Positions 42,282 to 51,164 of a DNA stretch of 64,000 nt are shown piece by piece (position 1 is the stretch's first letter; each line of letters starts with the position of its first letter). This DNA comes from Actinoplanes palleronii. Lineage in GTDB: Bacteria; Actinomycetota; Actinomycetes; Mycobacteriales; Micromonosporaceae. Both the position numbers and the translations under genes were made by a program. The notes beneath the pieces were generated by a model. That model worked only from the letters and a program-made list of their open reading frames with translations. It ran no database searches and had not been told where the DNA came from. Where the stretch lies: positions 1 through 64,000 of the forward strand of contig NZ_BOMS01000033.1 of assembly GCF_016862315.1 (NCBI RefSeq). Reading direction: 5' to 3'.

Positions 42282-43397
42282 TCAGAGCCCGAGCAACCGG
42301 TCCAGGATGTCCCGGTACGCCCGCAGCTCCACCCGCAGCGTCTCGGTGTCGTCGCCGCCGCCGGAGAGTGAGCCGCGGTGCTCGCGCAGCGCGGTGGTCA
42401 GCTTCTCGATGGTCTCGTCGACGAGCGCGGCCGCCTCGGCGGTGCTCGCCTTCGGGTCGTCGACGAAGTGCAGCTGGACGTCGCGCCACCGGTCCCGCAG
42501 CGGCTGGGTCTCGGCCTCCGGGAAGAACGACTTCGAGCCGCTGATCTCCGAGGTCACCGGCGCCACGGCCGGTACGGCGGCGACCGCCACCACCGGCTCC
42601 GGCTCGGTCACCACGACGTCGTCGGCCTTCGCCTCTTCGACCTTCTCGACAGTGCCCTGTCCCATGGAACGCTCCGCCTCGTCCTTTTCGGCCTGCTCCT
42701 CGTCGGCGACCTGCTCGTCGGCGACCCGATCCTCTTCGCCGGCCCGATCCCAGGTGGCCGCCTTGTCAGTGGTGTCCTCGACGTCGGTGGTGTCCCGGTC
42801 GCCGTCGAGGGCGTCCTGGTCGGCCTTGACGGTGTCATGGTCGATCCCGGCGGTGTCGCGGCCGGCTTCGACGGTGTCGTGGTCGATCCCGGCGGTGTCG
42901 CGGCCGGCCTCGGCAGCAGCCTCGTCGGTCGTGTGATCGTCGAGGCTGTCCCTGCGGTCGAGATCGTCCTTGCGGTCGATGACGTCCTTGCGGTCGTCGT
43001 CGTTCGTGCGGTCGTCGAGATCGAGGTCAACGGCGTTGTTGTCGTCGGTCTTGGCGCCGCTGCCGGACCAATCGGTCGTGCTGCTGTCGGATTTATCCGA
43101 CGTGTCGGTCCGGAACGACGTGTCGTCGCCGAGGTCCGGGCGATCGTCGAGGTCGCTCCGGTGGCCGCCGATCGGCTGGGTCACGTCGCTGCCGGCGTCC
43201 TGGTGCACGTCATTGATCTTCGTGGTGTCGTCGTCGCTCAGATCGCGGTGGGCGCCGGACTCGGCCGGCCGCCCGTCCGGGCCGTCACCGGCCGGTGCGT
43301 CCTGCCACGGCGATCCGGCCCGCTGCTGCGGCACGGCGCCGGTGCGCTCGTCCTGGTCGTCGACGTTGTCCTTGGCCTCGTTGGAGAAGAAGCGCAT
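42282..43397 (-). CDS. acidic protein with Asp-rich repeats and conserved C-terminal helix domain
   Basis: This 371-residue soluble protein is of unknown function. Residues about 1-270 are extremely rich in Asp, Thr, Glu and Arg. They contain irregular repeats such as TAGIDHDTVEAGRDTAGIDHD and DDRKDVIDRKDDLDRRDSL. The last 90 residues form a helical domain (LRDRWRDVQLHFVDDPKASTAEAAALVDETI ... LRAYRDILDRLLGL). It closely mirrors a segment in the next gene upstream (WEEVQIRFVDSPKEAVETADELV ... LVHYRALFADLLGE). The Asp-rich part could bind cations or be a flexible spacer. The upstream paralogue ends 12 bp before this start, so they form one operon. Confidence 0.7.
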   Translation of the reverse strand: MRFFSNEAKDNVDDQDERTGAVPQQRAGSPWQDAPAGDGPDGRPAESGAHRDLSDDDTTKINDVHQDAGSDVTQPIGGHRSDLDDRPDLGDDTSFRTDTSDKSDSSTTDWSGSGAKTDDNNAVDLDLDDRTNDDDRKDVIDRKDDLDRRDSLDDHTTDEAAAEAGRDTAGIDHDTVEAGRDTAGIDHDTVKADQDALDGDRDTTDVEDTTDKAATWDRAGEEDRVADEQVADEEQAEKDEAERSMGQGTVEKVEEAKADDVVVTEPEPVVAVAAVPAVAPVTSEISGSKSFFPEAETQPLRDRWRDVQLHFVDDPKASTAEAAALVDETIEKLTTALREHRGSLSGGGDDTETLRVELRAYRDILDRLLGL

Positions 43398-43409
43398 CGT
43401 GGGTGCTCC

Positions 43410-44114
43410 TCAGCGGCTGGTGGCGTCGGGCCGGGAAGGGGCGACGCCGGATTCGGGGGCGGGCTGCTCGCTCACGGAACGGTCCTCGGCGGTCGTGGTG
43501 ACGTCCTCCGTGGCCGTACGCGGTGCGGGTACTGACGCGGTGCTGCCGGCGCTCGACACCGGGTCCTCACCGAGCAGGTCGGCGAAGAGGGCCCGGTAGT
43601 GGACCAGCGCCTGGCGCAGGTCCTCGGTGCCGGTCTCGTCATTCTCGCCGGACTCACTGGTGTTGTTCTTACTGCGCTGGCTGATCTCGTGCGCGGCGCG
43701 GTAGTGCTCCAGGGTGGTGGCGTGCTCGACGGAGAGGTCGGCGAACCGCTCATCGTAGTCGCCGGTCGGGTAGCCGCGTTCGCCGATCAAGCTCGTGACC
43801 AGCTCGTCGGCGGTCTCCACCGCCTCCTTCGGACTGTCCACGAACCGGATCTGGACCTCTTCCCAGGCGGCGGCGTACGTCGCCCGGTGCTCCGCGGAGA
43901 GCGGCTTCAGTTCCAGCTTGGCGTGCCGCTTGGTGCGCTCGGTCAGTTCGCGTTCCGCCTCGGTGCGGTTGCCGGTGTCGGCGACCACGCGGTCGTATTC
44001 GGGCCCGAAGGTCTGCTGCAACCGGCGTCGCCGCGCGGCGCGGACCCCGAGCACGATCGCGGCCAGCACGAGCAGGACAGCGACGATTAGGACGATGGTG
44101 GCGGTGGGGGACAT
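43410..44114 (-). CDS. membrane-anchored paralogue of the acidic protein
   Basis: This 234-residue protein has an N-terminal membrane helix (about 5-23), an arginine-rich stop-transfer (ARRRRLQ), then a helical domain. The domain contains WEEVQIRFVDSPKEAVETADELV and LRQALVHYRALFADLLGE, the motif pair shared with the following gene. The C-terminus is Thr/Ser/Glu-rich and disordered. The ATG at 44114 follows GGAGG, whereas the frame upstream has no ribosome site. I recognise the shared domain as recurrent in actinomycetes but cannot name a function. Together the two genes would give one membrane-bound and one soluble form of the same domain. Confidence 0.72.
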   Translation of the reverse strand: MSPTATIVLIVAVLLVLAAIVLGVRAARRRRLQQTFGPEYDRVVADTGNRTEAERELTERTKRHAKLELKPLSAEHRATYAAAWEEVQIRFVDSPKEAVETADELVTSLIGERGYPTGDYDERFADLSVEHATTLEHYRAAHEISQRSKNNTSESGENDETGTEDLRQALVHYRALFADLLGEDPVSSAGSTASVPAPRTATEDVTTTAEDRSVSEQPAPESGVAPSRPDATSR

Positions 44115-44493
44115 CAGGCTTCCTCCTTCTTCCCCGGTAGGTATTCCCACTCGGACCCGTTCATCAATCGCGTTCGGCGAAACCGGCCGGAAATCGGGCC
44201 CGATGCCGGGCTGTCACCCTCCGGTGGCCGAGAGTTCGCAGCCGGGACGGGTCGCCGGACGTGATCTGTCGTAACTCCGACGATCGGGGAACGAAGATCA
44301 ACCACGGTCTCCGGTGGACAAACGGAATGGAAGGTAAGTTTTCGATGACTTGAGAGCTAGCTGTGACGCACGTCTTTACGTATTCTTCCGGAGCGCATCT
44401 TGCCCGGGGCGCAGCCGTCTGCTTCTGATCGGTCGTTTCCCGGATCGGTGGTGTGCCGCCTTTCCCCTACCGGACCCACTCGGGCGGAGCTTG
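44115..44493. other. divergent promoter region between acidic pair and conservon
   Basis: This 379-bp stretch contains no supported gene. It must hold both promoters. The right part has a palindromic AGCTAGCT (about 44356) and AT-rich patches, but I could not fix confident -35/-10 pairs. Frames that run through it into the cvnA gene lack a ribosome site before 44494. Confidence 0.5.
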
Positions 44494-47325
44494 ATGAGAA
44501 GCCGCAACTGGTCGATCAGATCGAAGATCATCGCGATGGTCTCGGTGCCTCTGGTCGCGCTGCTCGCGCTCTGGGGTTTTGCGACCGCGGCGACGATCGG
44601 TCCGGCGATGGACCTGCTCTCGGCTCGCGACGCGGTGCACCGGCTCGGTGACCCGGCCCTGCAGTTGATCGCGCAGTTGCAGCGCGAGCGCCACTTCTCC
44701 GCTGTCTACCTGTCCGCGCCGAAGACCCCGATCACCGATCTGAAGGCCCAGCGGGCCGCCACCGATCAGGCGATCGCCGGGTTCCGCGCGGCGGCCGGCG
44801 AGCTCGAGATGAGCGAGGACCTGCACGTCCGGTCCGAGGCACTGTTCTCCAAGCTCGACGACCTGGAGGGCACCCGGACCCGGGTCGACCGCCGCGAGGT
44901 CGAGCTGCTCAACATGGTGACCGCGTACGACGACGTGGTGGACGCCGGCTTCAACGTCTCGTCGGCCGCCGCGGTCTTCTTCCACGAGCGGGTCGACCGC
45001 GAGGTCCGTGGCCTGATCACCGGCTACCGCGGCCAGGAGTACCTGAGCCGGGTGGACGCGATGCTGGCCGGCGCGAACGCGGCCGGCACGATCGACCAGC
45101 CCTCCCGGGGCCGGCTGATCGAGTACATCGCCACCTCGCGCTACCTGCTCAAGACCGGCGTGGAGGACATGCCGGAGGGCGCGCAGGGCGACTACTCCCA
45201 GCTGATCACCAGCGGCAAGTCCTTCGTCCGGCTGGACGAGCTGCAGAACCTGCTGATCAACAAGAGCTACACCGGTGGTCAGCCGCCGGTCAGCGGCGCC
45301 GAGTGGCAGCCGATCTACGACCAGGTCTCCGCCGACCTGCGCGCGTTCGAGCTGCGCACGGTCGACGAGGTGGCCCAGGACGCGACCCCGTTCGCGGTCC
45401 GGGTCTTCCTCTGGCTGGGCCTGTCCGCGCTGCTCGGCCTGGTCGCGTTCATCCTGGCCATCTGGGTGTCGGTGCGCGTCGGCCGGTCGATCGTGGGCCG
45501 CCTGATCAAGCTGCGCCGGGAAGCCCTGGAGATGGCCACCGACCGGCTGCCCACCGTGGTCCGCCGCCTGCAGCGCGGCGAGGCCGTCGACGTGGACGTC
45601 GAGACGCCCCCGCTGGAGTACGGCCGGGACGAGATCGGTCAGCTCAGCCAGGCCTTCAACGACGTGCAGCGCACCGCGGTGCAGTCCGCCGTCGAGGAGG
45701 CGAACGTCCGGCGCGGCATCAACGAGGTGTTCCTCAACATCGCCCGGCGCAGCCAGACGCTGCTGCACCGCCAGCTCTCACTGCTGGACAAGATGGAACG
45801 CCGGGAGACCGAGCCGCAGGAGCTGGAGGACCTCTACCGGGTCGACCACCTCGCCACCCGGATGCGGCGGCACGCCGAGGACCTGGTCATCCTGGCCGGC
45901 GCGGCACCCGGCCGGGGCTGGCGCAACCCGGTCCCGGTGATCGACGTGGTCCGTGGCGCGATCAGCGAGGTGGAGGACTACAAGCGGGTCGACATCCGCT
46001 CGGTGGGCCAGTCCGCGCTGTACGGCCGCTCGGTCGGTGACGTCATCCACCTGCTCGCCGAGCTGATCGAGAACGCCGCGTCGTTCTCCCCGCCGCACAC
46101 CCGGGTGCAGGTCTCCGGCCAGGTGCTGCCGAACGGCTACGCGATCGAGGTCGAGGACCGCGGCCTGGGGATGACCCCGGCCGGGCTCGAGGAGGCGAAC
46201 CGGCGGCTGGCCGAGCCGCCCGAGTTCGACCCGGCCGACAGCGCCCGGCTCGGCCTGTTCGTGGTGGCTCAGCTGGCCACCCGGCACAACATCCGGGTGT
46301 CGCTGCAGCCCTCGCCGTACGGTGGCATCACCGCGATCGTGCTGGTCCCCGGCGACCTGGTGACCGAGGCGCCCGGTCCGGCGATGCCGGCCGGCGCCTC
46401 CAACGGCAACCCGCAGGGTGGCGGCAGCGGCTCCCCGAAGGGCGGGAACACCCCGCTGGTCGGTTCCGGCCGCGACGATCCGTCCCGCAACTCGCTGGCC
46501 GCCCTGCAGTGGTCCGGCAGCGGCGAGTTGCAGCAGGTGCCCTCGATCCCGCGGCCGCGGGTCAACGGCGAGAACGGACCGGCCGCGGTGGCCGCGCCGG
46601 CCGGCCTGGAGAACGGGAAGCGGGCCACCGCCGAGAACAAGGGACCGGCGCCGAGCTCGGTCGCCTCCGGGTTCACGCCGGACGGCCTGGTCCAGCGGCG
46701 ACGGGTGCGGCGGATCCCCGAGATCCCGCCCGCCGAGCTGCCGCCCGAGGCGACCCCCGGACGACTCGACGACGTGGCCGGCGCGCTCGGCGCCCGATCG
46801 GTGCCCCGCAACTCGGCGCCGGCCGCACCGACGTCCGCACCGCCGGCGGTCACACCGGAGGCGGAGGCGCAGCCCGCCACGCCGGTCGTGCCCGACGAGG
46901 AGACCGTGCAGCTCGGCGTGGACGGCCTGCCCAAGCGGGTCCGGCAGGCCAGCCTGGCGCCGCAGTTGCGCCAGCCGGTGGTGGAGCAGGAGTCCACCGC
47001 ACCGGAACGCACCCCGGAACAGGTACGTACGCTGATGAGCGCGTTGCAGATGGGCACCGCCCGGGGCCGCATCCAGGCGTCCCGGACGCCCGCGGCGCCG
47101 AACGAGGAGAAACCGCCGGTCAGCACGGACGGCGACCATGACGGGGGTGCCGCGCAGGCGAGCGGCACCGGGTTCGCGGAAGCGGCTACCGTCATTTTCC
47201 CGGCTCTCGTGGATCTCGCGGGCGCCGGTGACGAGACAGCATCCGGGGCGGGGGACGGCGCGGACGGCGACCATGCCGACAGCCCTGGCGGCATTCAAGT
47301 GAACAGGCCGGAGAAGGACGCATAG
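44494..47325 (+). CDS. cvnA: conservon sensor kinase-like protein CvnA (NIT domain)
   Basis: This is a 943-residue membrane sensor. A first helix lies at about 12-35. The extracellular nitrate/nitrite-sensing (NIT) helical domain follows (about 40-290, with LQRERHFSAVYLS). A second helix (about 302-328), HAMP (about 330-400) and a kinase-type core come next. The core reads LYRVDHLATRMRRHAEDLVILAG, with ATPase motifs ELIENAASFSPP (N box), DRGLGM (G1) and ARLGLFVVAQLA (G2). A long Pro/Ala-rich disordered tail of about 300 residues ends the protein. CvnA proteins pair with CvnB-D to relay a signal to a small GTPase in place of a response regulator. The ATG follows GGAG by 5 nt. Confidence 0.9.
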   Translation: MRSRNWSIRSKIIAMVSVPLVALLALWGFATAATIGPAMDLLSARDAVHRLGDPALQLIAQLQRERHFSAVYLSAPKTPITDLKAQRAATDQAIAGFRAAAGELEMSEDLHVRSEALFSKLDDLEGTRTRVDRREVELLNMVTAYDDVVDAGFNVSSAAAVFFHERVDREVRGLITGYRGQEYLSRVDAMLAGANAAGTIDQPSRGRLIEYIATSRYLLKTGVEDMPEGAQGDYSQLITSGKSFVRLDELQNLLINKSYTGGQPPVSGAEWQPIYDQVSADLRAFELRTVDEVAQDATPFAVRVFLWLGLSALLGLVAFILAIWVSVRVGRSIVGRLIKLRREALEMATDRLPTVVRRLQRGEAVDVDVETPPLEYGRDEIGQLSQAFNDVQRTAVQSAVEEANVRRGINEVFLNIARRSQTLLHRQLSLLDKMERRETEPQELEDLYRVDHLATRMRRHAEDLVILAGAAPGRGWRNPVPVIDVVRGAISEVEDYKRVDIRSVGQSALYGRSVGDVIHLLAELIENAASFSPPHTRVQVSGQVLPNGYAIEVEDRGLGMTPAGLEEANRRLAEPPEFDPADSARLGLFVVAQLATRHNIRVSLQPSPYGGITAIVLVPGDLVTEAPGPAMPAGASNGNPQGGGSGSPKGGNTPLVGSGRDDPSRNSLAALQWSGSGELQQVPSIPRPRVNGENGPAAVAAPAGLENGKRATAENKGPAPSSVASGFTPDGLVQRRRVRRIPEIPPAELPPEATPGRLDDVAGALGARSVPRNSAPAAPTSAPPAVTPEAEAQPATPVVPDEETVQLGVDGLPKRVRQASLAPQLRQPVVEQESTAPERTPEQVRTLMSALQMGTARGRIQASRTPAAPNEEKPPVSTDGDHDGGAAQASGTGFAEAATVIFPALVDLAGAGDETASGAGDGADGDHADSPGGIQVNRPEKDA

Positions 47326-47744
47326 TGGCACAGACGACGAAGCAGAGCGCGAATCTCACCTGGCTCCTCGACGATCTCGTCGAGCGGGTGCCGACCGCAC
47401 AGCAGGCCGTGGTGCTCTCCGCGGACGGCCTGATGCTCGGGGCCTCGGCCGCGATGAGCCGCGAGGACGCGGAGCATCTCTCGGCGATGGCGGCCGGATT
47501 CCAGAGCCTGGCCAAGGGTGCGAGCCGGCATTTCCAGGCCGGGCAGGTCCGCCAGACGGTGGTGGAGATGGAGGAGGCCTTCCTCTTCGTCACCGCCGCC
47601 GGGCAGGGCGCCTGTCTGGCCGTCCTCGCGTCGGCCGACGCCGACCTGGGCCTGATCGCGTACGAGATGGCGATGCTGGTCACCCGGGTCGGACAGACGA
47701 TGAGCGCCCCGGAGCGCACCATTTTGGCGCCCGATGCCCTCTGA
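47325..47744 (+). CDS. cvnB: roadblock/LC7 protein CvnB
   Basis: This 139-residue protein is a single roadblock/LC7 domain. It opens LTWLLDDLVERVPTAQQAVVLSADGLMLGAS, followed by the ACLAVLASADADLGLIAYEMAMLV strand-helix typical of the fold. Roadblock proteins regulate small GTPases such as MglA; in conservons CvnB is thought to control CvnD. The GTG start shares one base with the cvnA stop (TAGTG), and the ORF end overlaps cvnC by 11 bases, so the operon is tightly coupled. Confidence 0.92.
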   Translation: MAQTTKQSANLTWLLDDLVERVPTAQQAVVLSADGLMLGASAAMSREDAEHLSAMAAGFQSLAKGASRHFQAGQVRQTVVEMEEAFLFVTAAGQGACLAVLASADADLGLIAYEMAMLVTRVGQTMSAPERTILAPDAL

Positions 47745-48120
47745 ACCTTCGAACACGGCGCACGACTGGATGGACTATGACGCCGGTCCGGTGGTCCGCC
47801 CGTACGCGATGACCCAGGGTCGTGTCGCACCGTCCGGTGGCGACTTCGACCTGGTCGCGTTCGTGGTGGCCACCGTCCCGGACCTGGCGTCCGGCATCCA
47901 GATGCAACCCGAGCACCACGCCATCGTGGCCGCGGCCTGGGAGCCGATCTCCGTGGTCGAGGTGGCGTCCCACCTGGACCTGTCGATCGGCGTGGTCCGG
48001 GTTCTCCTTGGTGATCTACGCTCAGCGGGTCTCATCTCGCTGTACGAACCCCCGGCGGCCACTCAGCCGCACGACGTCGACGTACTCAAGGCGGTTGTCA
48101 ATGGACTCCGTGCGCTCTGA
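47734..48120 (+). CDS. cvnC: DUF742 protein CvnC
   Basis: This 128-residue protein is the DUF742 component of the conservon. The family features are VVRPYAMTQGRVAP near the start, then a winged-helix-like middle. That region reads LQPEHHA-type QMQPEHHAIVAAAWEPISVVEVASHLDLSIGVVRVLLGDLRSAGLISLYEPP, close to the MarR/PadR-like helix-turn-helix pattern. DNA binding has not been settled for the family. It overlaps cvnB at its start and cvnD by 20 bases at its end. Confidence 0.92.
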   Translation: MPSEPSNTAHDWMDYDAGPVVRPYAMTQGRVAPSGGDFDLVAFVVATVPDLASGIQMQPEHHAIVAAAWEPISVVEVASHLDLSIGVVRVLLGDLRSAGLISLYEPPAATQPHDVDVLKAVVNGLRAL

Positions 48121-48697
48121 CCGCAGTGGCGGCTCGCGCATCCCCGTCGCGCTCAAGATCTTGATCGCGGGCGGCTTCGGCGTGGGTAAGACCACCATGG
48201 TCGGTTCGGTCAGCGAGATCCGGCCGCTGCAGACCGAGGAGATTCTCACCGGGGCCGAGGGCGCCGACGATCTGTCCGGCGTGGAGGGCAAGACCACCAC
48301 CACGGTCACCATGGACTTCGGTCGCATCACGATCACCGAGGACCTGCAGCTCTACCTGTTCGGCACGCCCGGGCAGGACCGGTTCTGGTTCCTCTGGGAC
48401 GAGTTGTCGCAGGGTGCGCTCGGTGCCGTGGTGCTGGCCGACACCCGCCGGCTGGCGGACTGCTTCCCCTCGATCGATTACTTCGAGCAGCGGGGCACGC
48501 CGTTCGTGGTCGCGGTGAACTGCTTCGGCGCCGACCAGCGGTTCGGCCCGGAGGCGGTGTCCCGCGCCCTCGACCTGGACCCTGGTGTGCCGGTGGTGCT
48601 GTTCGACGCCCGTGACCAGGTGGCCGCCCGCAACGTCCTGATCGAGCTGGTCGAGTACGTGGCCCGCCGCCAATACGCGTCCGCCGGCAGCCGCTAG
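48101..48697 (+). CDS. cvnD: conservon small GTPase CvnD
   Basis: This is a 198-residue GTP/ATP-binding protein of the conservon. The P-loop is GGFGVGKTT (residues 24-32), the switch region contains TTTTVTMDFGRI, and the DxxG-equivalent is LFGTPGQDRFWF. NKxD is replaced by NCFG, as usual in this group. It probably acts as the output switch controlled by CvnB/CvnA. The last codons fall in a short repeat that continues past the stop (48686-48738), so the C-terminal SAGSR may have been altered by repeat growth. Confidence 0.92.
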   Translation: MDSVRSDRSGGSRIPVALKILIAGGFGVGKTTMVGSVSEIRPLQTEEILTGAEGADDLSGVEGKTTTTVTMDFGRITITEDLQLYLFGTPGQDRFWFLWDELSQGALGAVVLADTRRLADCFPSIDYFEQRGTPFVVAVNCFGADQRFGPEAVSRALDLDPGVPVVLFDARDQVAARNVLIELVEYVARRQYASAGSR

Positions 48698-48738
48698 GAA
48701 GCGGCAGCCGCTGGGGAGCCGGCAGCCGCTGGGAAGCC
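48686..48738. repeat. three tandem copies of a 17-18 bp unit across the cvnD stop
   Basis: GGCAGCCGCT followed by A/G-GG-A/G-AGC occurs at 48686-48702, 48703-48720 and 48721-48738. The cvnD stop codon TAG lies in the first copy; in the other copies that base is G. The array separates cvnD from the convergent BTAD gene. Confidence 0.85.
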
Positions 48739-48747
48739 GGCAACGAG

Positions 48748-50226
48748 CTAGAGCCCCGGCAGGCAGATCAGCCAGGACTCGACCCGCCGCAGCCGCGAAG
48801 GTGGCAGCAGGCCGCGCAGCACCAGGTCGGCCGGCTGCCGGAACGGCCCGTTCTGGTGCCGGTCCAGGCCGATCCGGTGCGCGTCGAACGGGGTGACCCC
48901 GGGCAGCCGGGTGAACTCCTGCGGCGGGGCGTGGTTCAGGTCGATCAGCCCGCCGTCGTCGAAGTACCGCAGCAGGTCGGGCCGGCCGATCCCGGCCTGC
49001 ACCGCGCCGAGCGGGTTGACCGCGGCAAACCGGCGGGCCAGGTCCCGCCGGGTGCGGGCGGCCCGGGTGTCGCCGCGCTGCGACGCGAGGATCACGCCGT
49101 GCAGGATGGACGACAGCGTGAGCACGAACAGCGAGGCGACCGCGACGTCCTCGGCGGTGCTGGTGATGTCGGAGTCGAGCGGGCTGGGGTCGATCGCGAA
49201 CCACACGACGATCCACGGCACGGCGGCGAAGTAGAGCGCGGCGACCAGGTAGTGCCGTCGCCGGCCGCGCTGGATCGCCGCGTACAGGAAGTAGACCCAG
49301 CCCGCGAGCCCGCAGGTGAACAGCGGCAGCAGCCCGGCACCGACGATCTCCAACCAGTGTGCGGCGTCGCGCCGCGGCTGGGTCATCGCGGCCGGGAACG
49401 TGATGCCGGGCATCGGCGACACCGGCGCGGCCGGCGGGCTGTAGGGCTGCGGAGGTGGCGAGACCGGGTCGGGTGACGGCGGCTGCTCCAGCTCGCCGCG
49501 CAGGATCCGCCGGTGCACTTCCTGCATCCGCTCGCCCGGCTCGGCGCCGATCTCGTCCAGGAAGTACTCCCGGGCGTCCCGGAACACCGCGAGCGCCTCG
49601 GCCTGCCGGCCGGCCCGGTGCAGCGCGACCATCAGGTGCGCCCGGAGCCCCTCGCGCAGCGGGAACTCACCGGTCAGCCGGGTCAGCTCGGTCACCAGGC
49701 CGTGCTCGTCGCCACCGGCCAGCCGGAGCTCGGCCCACAGCTCCCAGGCGCCGGCCCGGTCCTCGCTCAGCCGGGTGCGCGCGGCGTCGAAGACCGGCCC
49801 GGTCAGCCCGGCGAGCGCGTCGCCGTGCCAGCGGGCGAGCGCGTCCCGGACGATCGCGGCGGCCGGCTCGGGCCGGCCCGCCCGGTGCTCGGCGCCGGCC
49901 CGGGCGATCTCGGTACGGAACAGCTCGGCGTCCACCGCGCGGGCGTCGACCTCCAGCGAATACCCGCCGCCGGTCAGCGGCAGCCGTTCCCGGCCGAGGG
50001 TGCGGCGCAGCCCGGCCACGTACTTCTGGACCACGTTGGCGCCGTTCTCCGGCGGGTCCTCGCCCCACACCGCGTCGACGATCCGGTGGGTCGGCACCGC
50101 CCGGCCCGGTTGCAGCAGCAGGACGGCCAGCACGGCCCGCTGTTTGGCCGGGCCCAGGTCGACGGGATCGGCTCCCCGGAAGGCACGCAACGTGCCGAGG
50201 ATCTCGAACCGCGGTTCCGGCTCCAC
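48748..50226 (-). CDS. BTAD regulator fused to membrane helices and HhH end
   Basis: This is a 492-residue protein with an unusual order. An OmpR-like winged helix (about 5-95: GPAKQRAVLAVLLLQPG, ENGANVVQKYVAGLRRTLG) and a BTAD helical domain (about 98-245) give the SARP-type half. A proline-rich linker (about 250-290) follows. Four membrane helices come next (about 295-395). The C-terminus (about 420-492) has the helix-hairpin-helix signature DLNHAPPQEFTRLPGVTPFDAHRI, as in ComEA. The GTG start follows AGGGGG. SARP regulators are normally soluble, so this one would be held at the membrane with a DNA- or protein-binding tail. Function is unknown. Confidence 0.82.
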   Translation of the reverse strand: MEPEPRFEILGTLRAFRGADPVDLGPAKQRAVLAVLLLQPGRAVPTHRIVDAVWGEDPPENGANVVQKYVAGLRRTLGRERLPLTGGGYSLEVDARAVDAELFRTEIARAGAEHRAGRPEPAAAIVRDALARWHGDALAGLTGPVFDAARTRLSEDRAGAWELWAELRLAGGDEHGLVTELTRLTGEFPLREGLRAHLMVALHRAGRQAEALAVFRDAREYFLDEIGAEPGERMQEVHRRILRGELEQPPSPDPVSPPPQPYSPPAAPVSPMPGITFPAAMTQPRRDAAHWLEIVGAGLLPLFTCGLAGWVYFLYAAIQRGRRRHYLVAALYFAAVPWIVVWFAIDPSPLDSDITSTAEDVAVASLFVLTLSSILHGVILASQRGDTRAARTRRDLARRFAAVNPLGAVQAGIGRPDLLRYFDDGGLIDLNHAPPQEFTRLPGVTPFDAHRIGLDRHQNGPFRQPADLVLRGLLPPSRLRRVESWLICLPGL

Positions 50227-50366
50227 CGCCGGTTACCCCCTGTGAGCAGCACTTTTACGGAAACGGCAGCGGGACGGCAGCCGGCAGCAGCATATCCGCA
50301 GCGCGACGGCAGACCCACCCCGGAGGCTTCGATGTGTCGATGTGACCTTCGTAGAGAGACAAGGCG

Positions 50367-51146
50367 ATGACTGTGCTGACCAAGCGACTGGCCGCGGTGG
50401 CCGCCATCGGAATCCTGGCCGGCTGCGGGCAGGCGACCGAGGCCGAGCAGCCGACACCGCCGACGCCCGCGGAGACCCTGAAAAAGGCGGTGCCGGCGGC
50501 GTCGGCCGAACCGTTCCACTACGTGATCAAGGGCGGGACCCAGGGGTTGTCGGGTGTGGTCGACACCGCGGGCAAGGCGATGACGACGGAGATCAACGAG
50601 AAGATCCCGGAGGCCGGCCTGACCCTGAGCATGACGTTCATGGTGGTCGGCGAGGACTCCTGGGCGAAGATCTCGTTCGGCGACGCCCCGGCGAACCTGG
50701 GCCTGCCCAAGCTGCCGAAGAAGTGGATGAAGCTGGACCTGTCCCGACTGGGCGCCGACGCGAAGAAGGACCTGACGTACGACGGGCAGAGCGACCCCGG
50801 CTTCGTGAGCACCCTGATCGACGCGGCCGACGGGCTGACCGAGACGTCGCCCGGCCACTTCACCGGCACCGTCGACCTGACCGAGGCGACCGAGGCCGAC
50901 GTGGTGGAGGCGGCCACCCTGACCGCGCTGGGTGCGAAGGCCAAGGCGGTGCCGTTCGAGGCGGTCCTGGACGACCGGGGCCGGATCAGCACGGCGACCG
51001 TGAAGGTGCCCGCGGCCGGCAAGGTGAAGGCCGACACCTACCTGGTCACCTACGACCGGTACGGCAGCGCCCCGTCCCCGCAGGCGCCGGCCGGCTCGGC
51101 CCAGGTGGCGGCGCCGAAGGCGGCGTACGAGCTGCTGAACGGCTGA
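50367..51146 (+). CDS. LprG/LppX-like lipoprotein
   Basis: This is a 259-residue exported lipoprotein. The lipobox LAGC sets Cys20 as the lipidated residue. The mature domain has the pattern of LppX/LprA/LprF/LprG proteins: FHYVIKG, a long beta-sheet-forming SLTFMVVGEDSWAKISF-like strand (here TLSMTFMVVGEDSWAKISFG), and a KKWMKLDLSRLGA turn. Relatives carry lipids or lipoglycans across the envelope of mycobacteria. The C-terminal 25 residues are Pro/Ala-rich. It stands alone between the BTAD and LacI genes; AAGG lies close to the ATG. Confidence 0.8.
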   Translation: MTVLTKRLAAVAAIGILAGCGQATEAEQPTPPTPAETLKKAVPAASAEPFHYVIKGGTQGLSGVVDTAGKAMTTEINEKIPEAGLTLSMTFMVVGEDSWAKISFGDAPANLGLPKLPKKWMKLDLSRLGADAKKDLTYDGQSDPGFVSTLIDAADGLTETSPGHFTGTVDLTEATEADVVEAATLTALGAKAKAVPFEAVLDDRGRISTATVKVPAAGKVKADTYLVTYDRYGSAPSPQAPAGSAQVAAPKAAYELLNG

Positions 51147-51164
51147 GGGCGGACGGCGCGCGGG

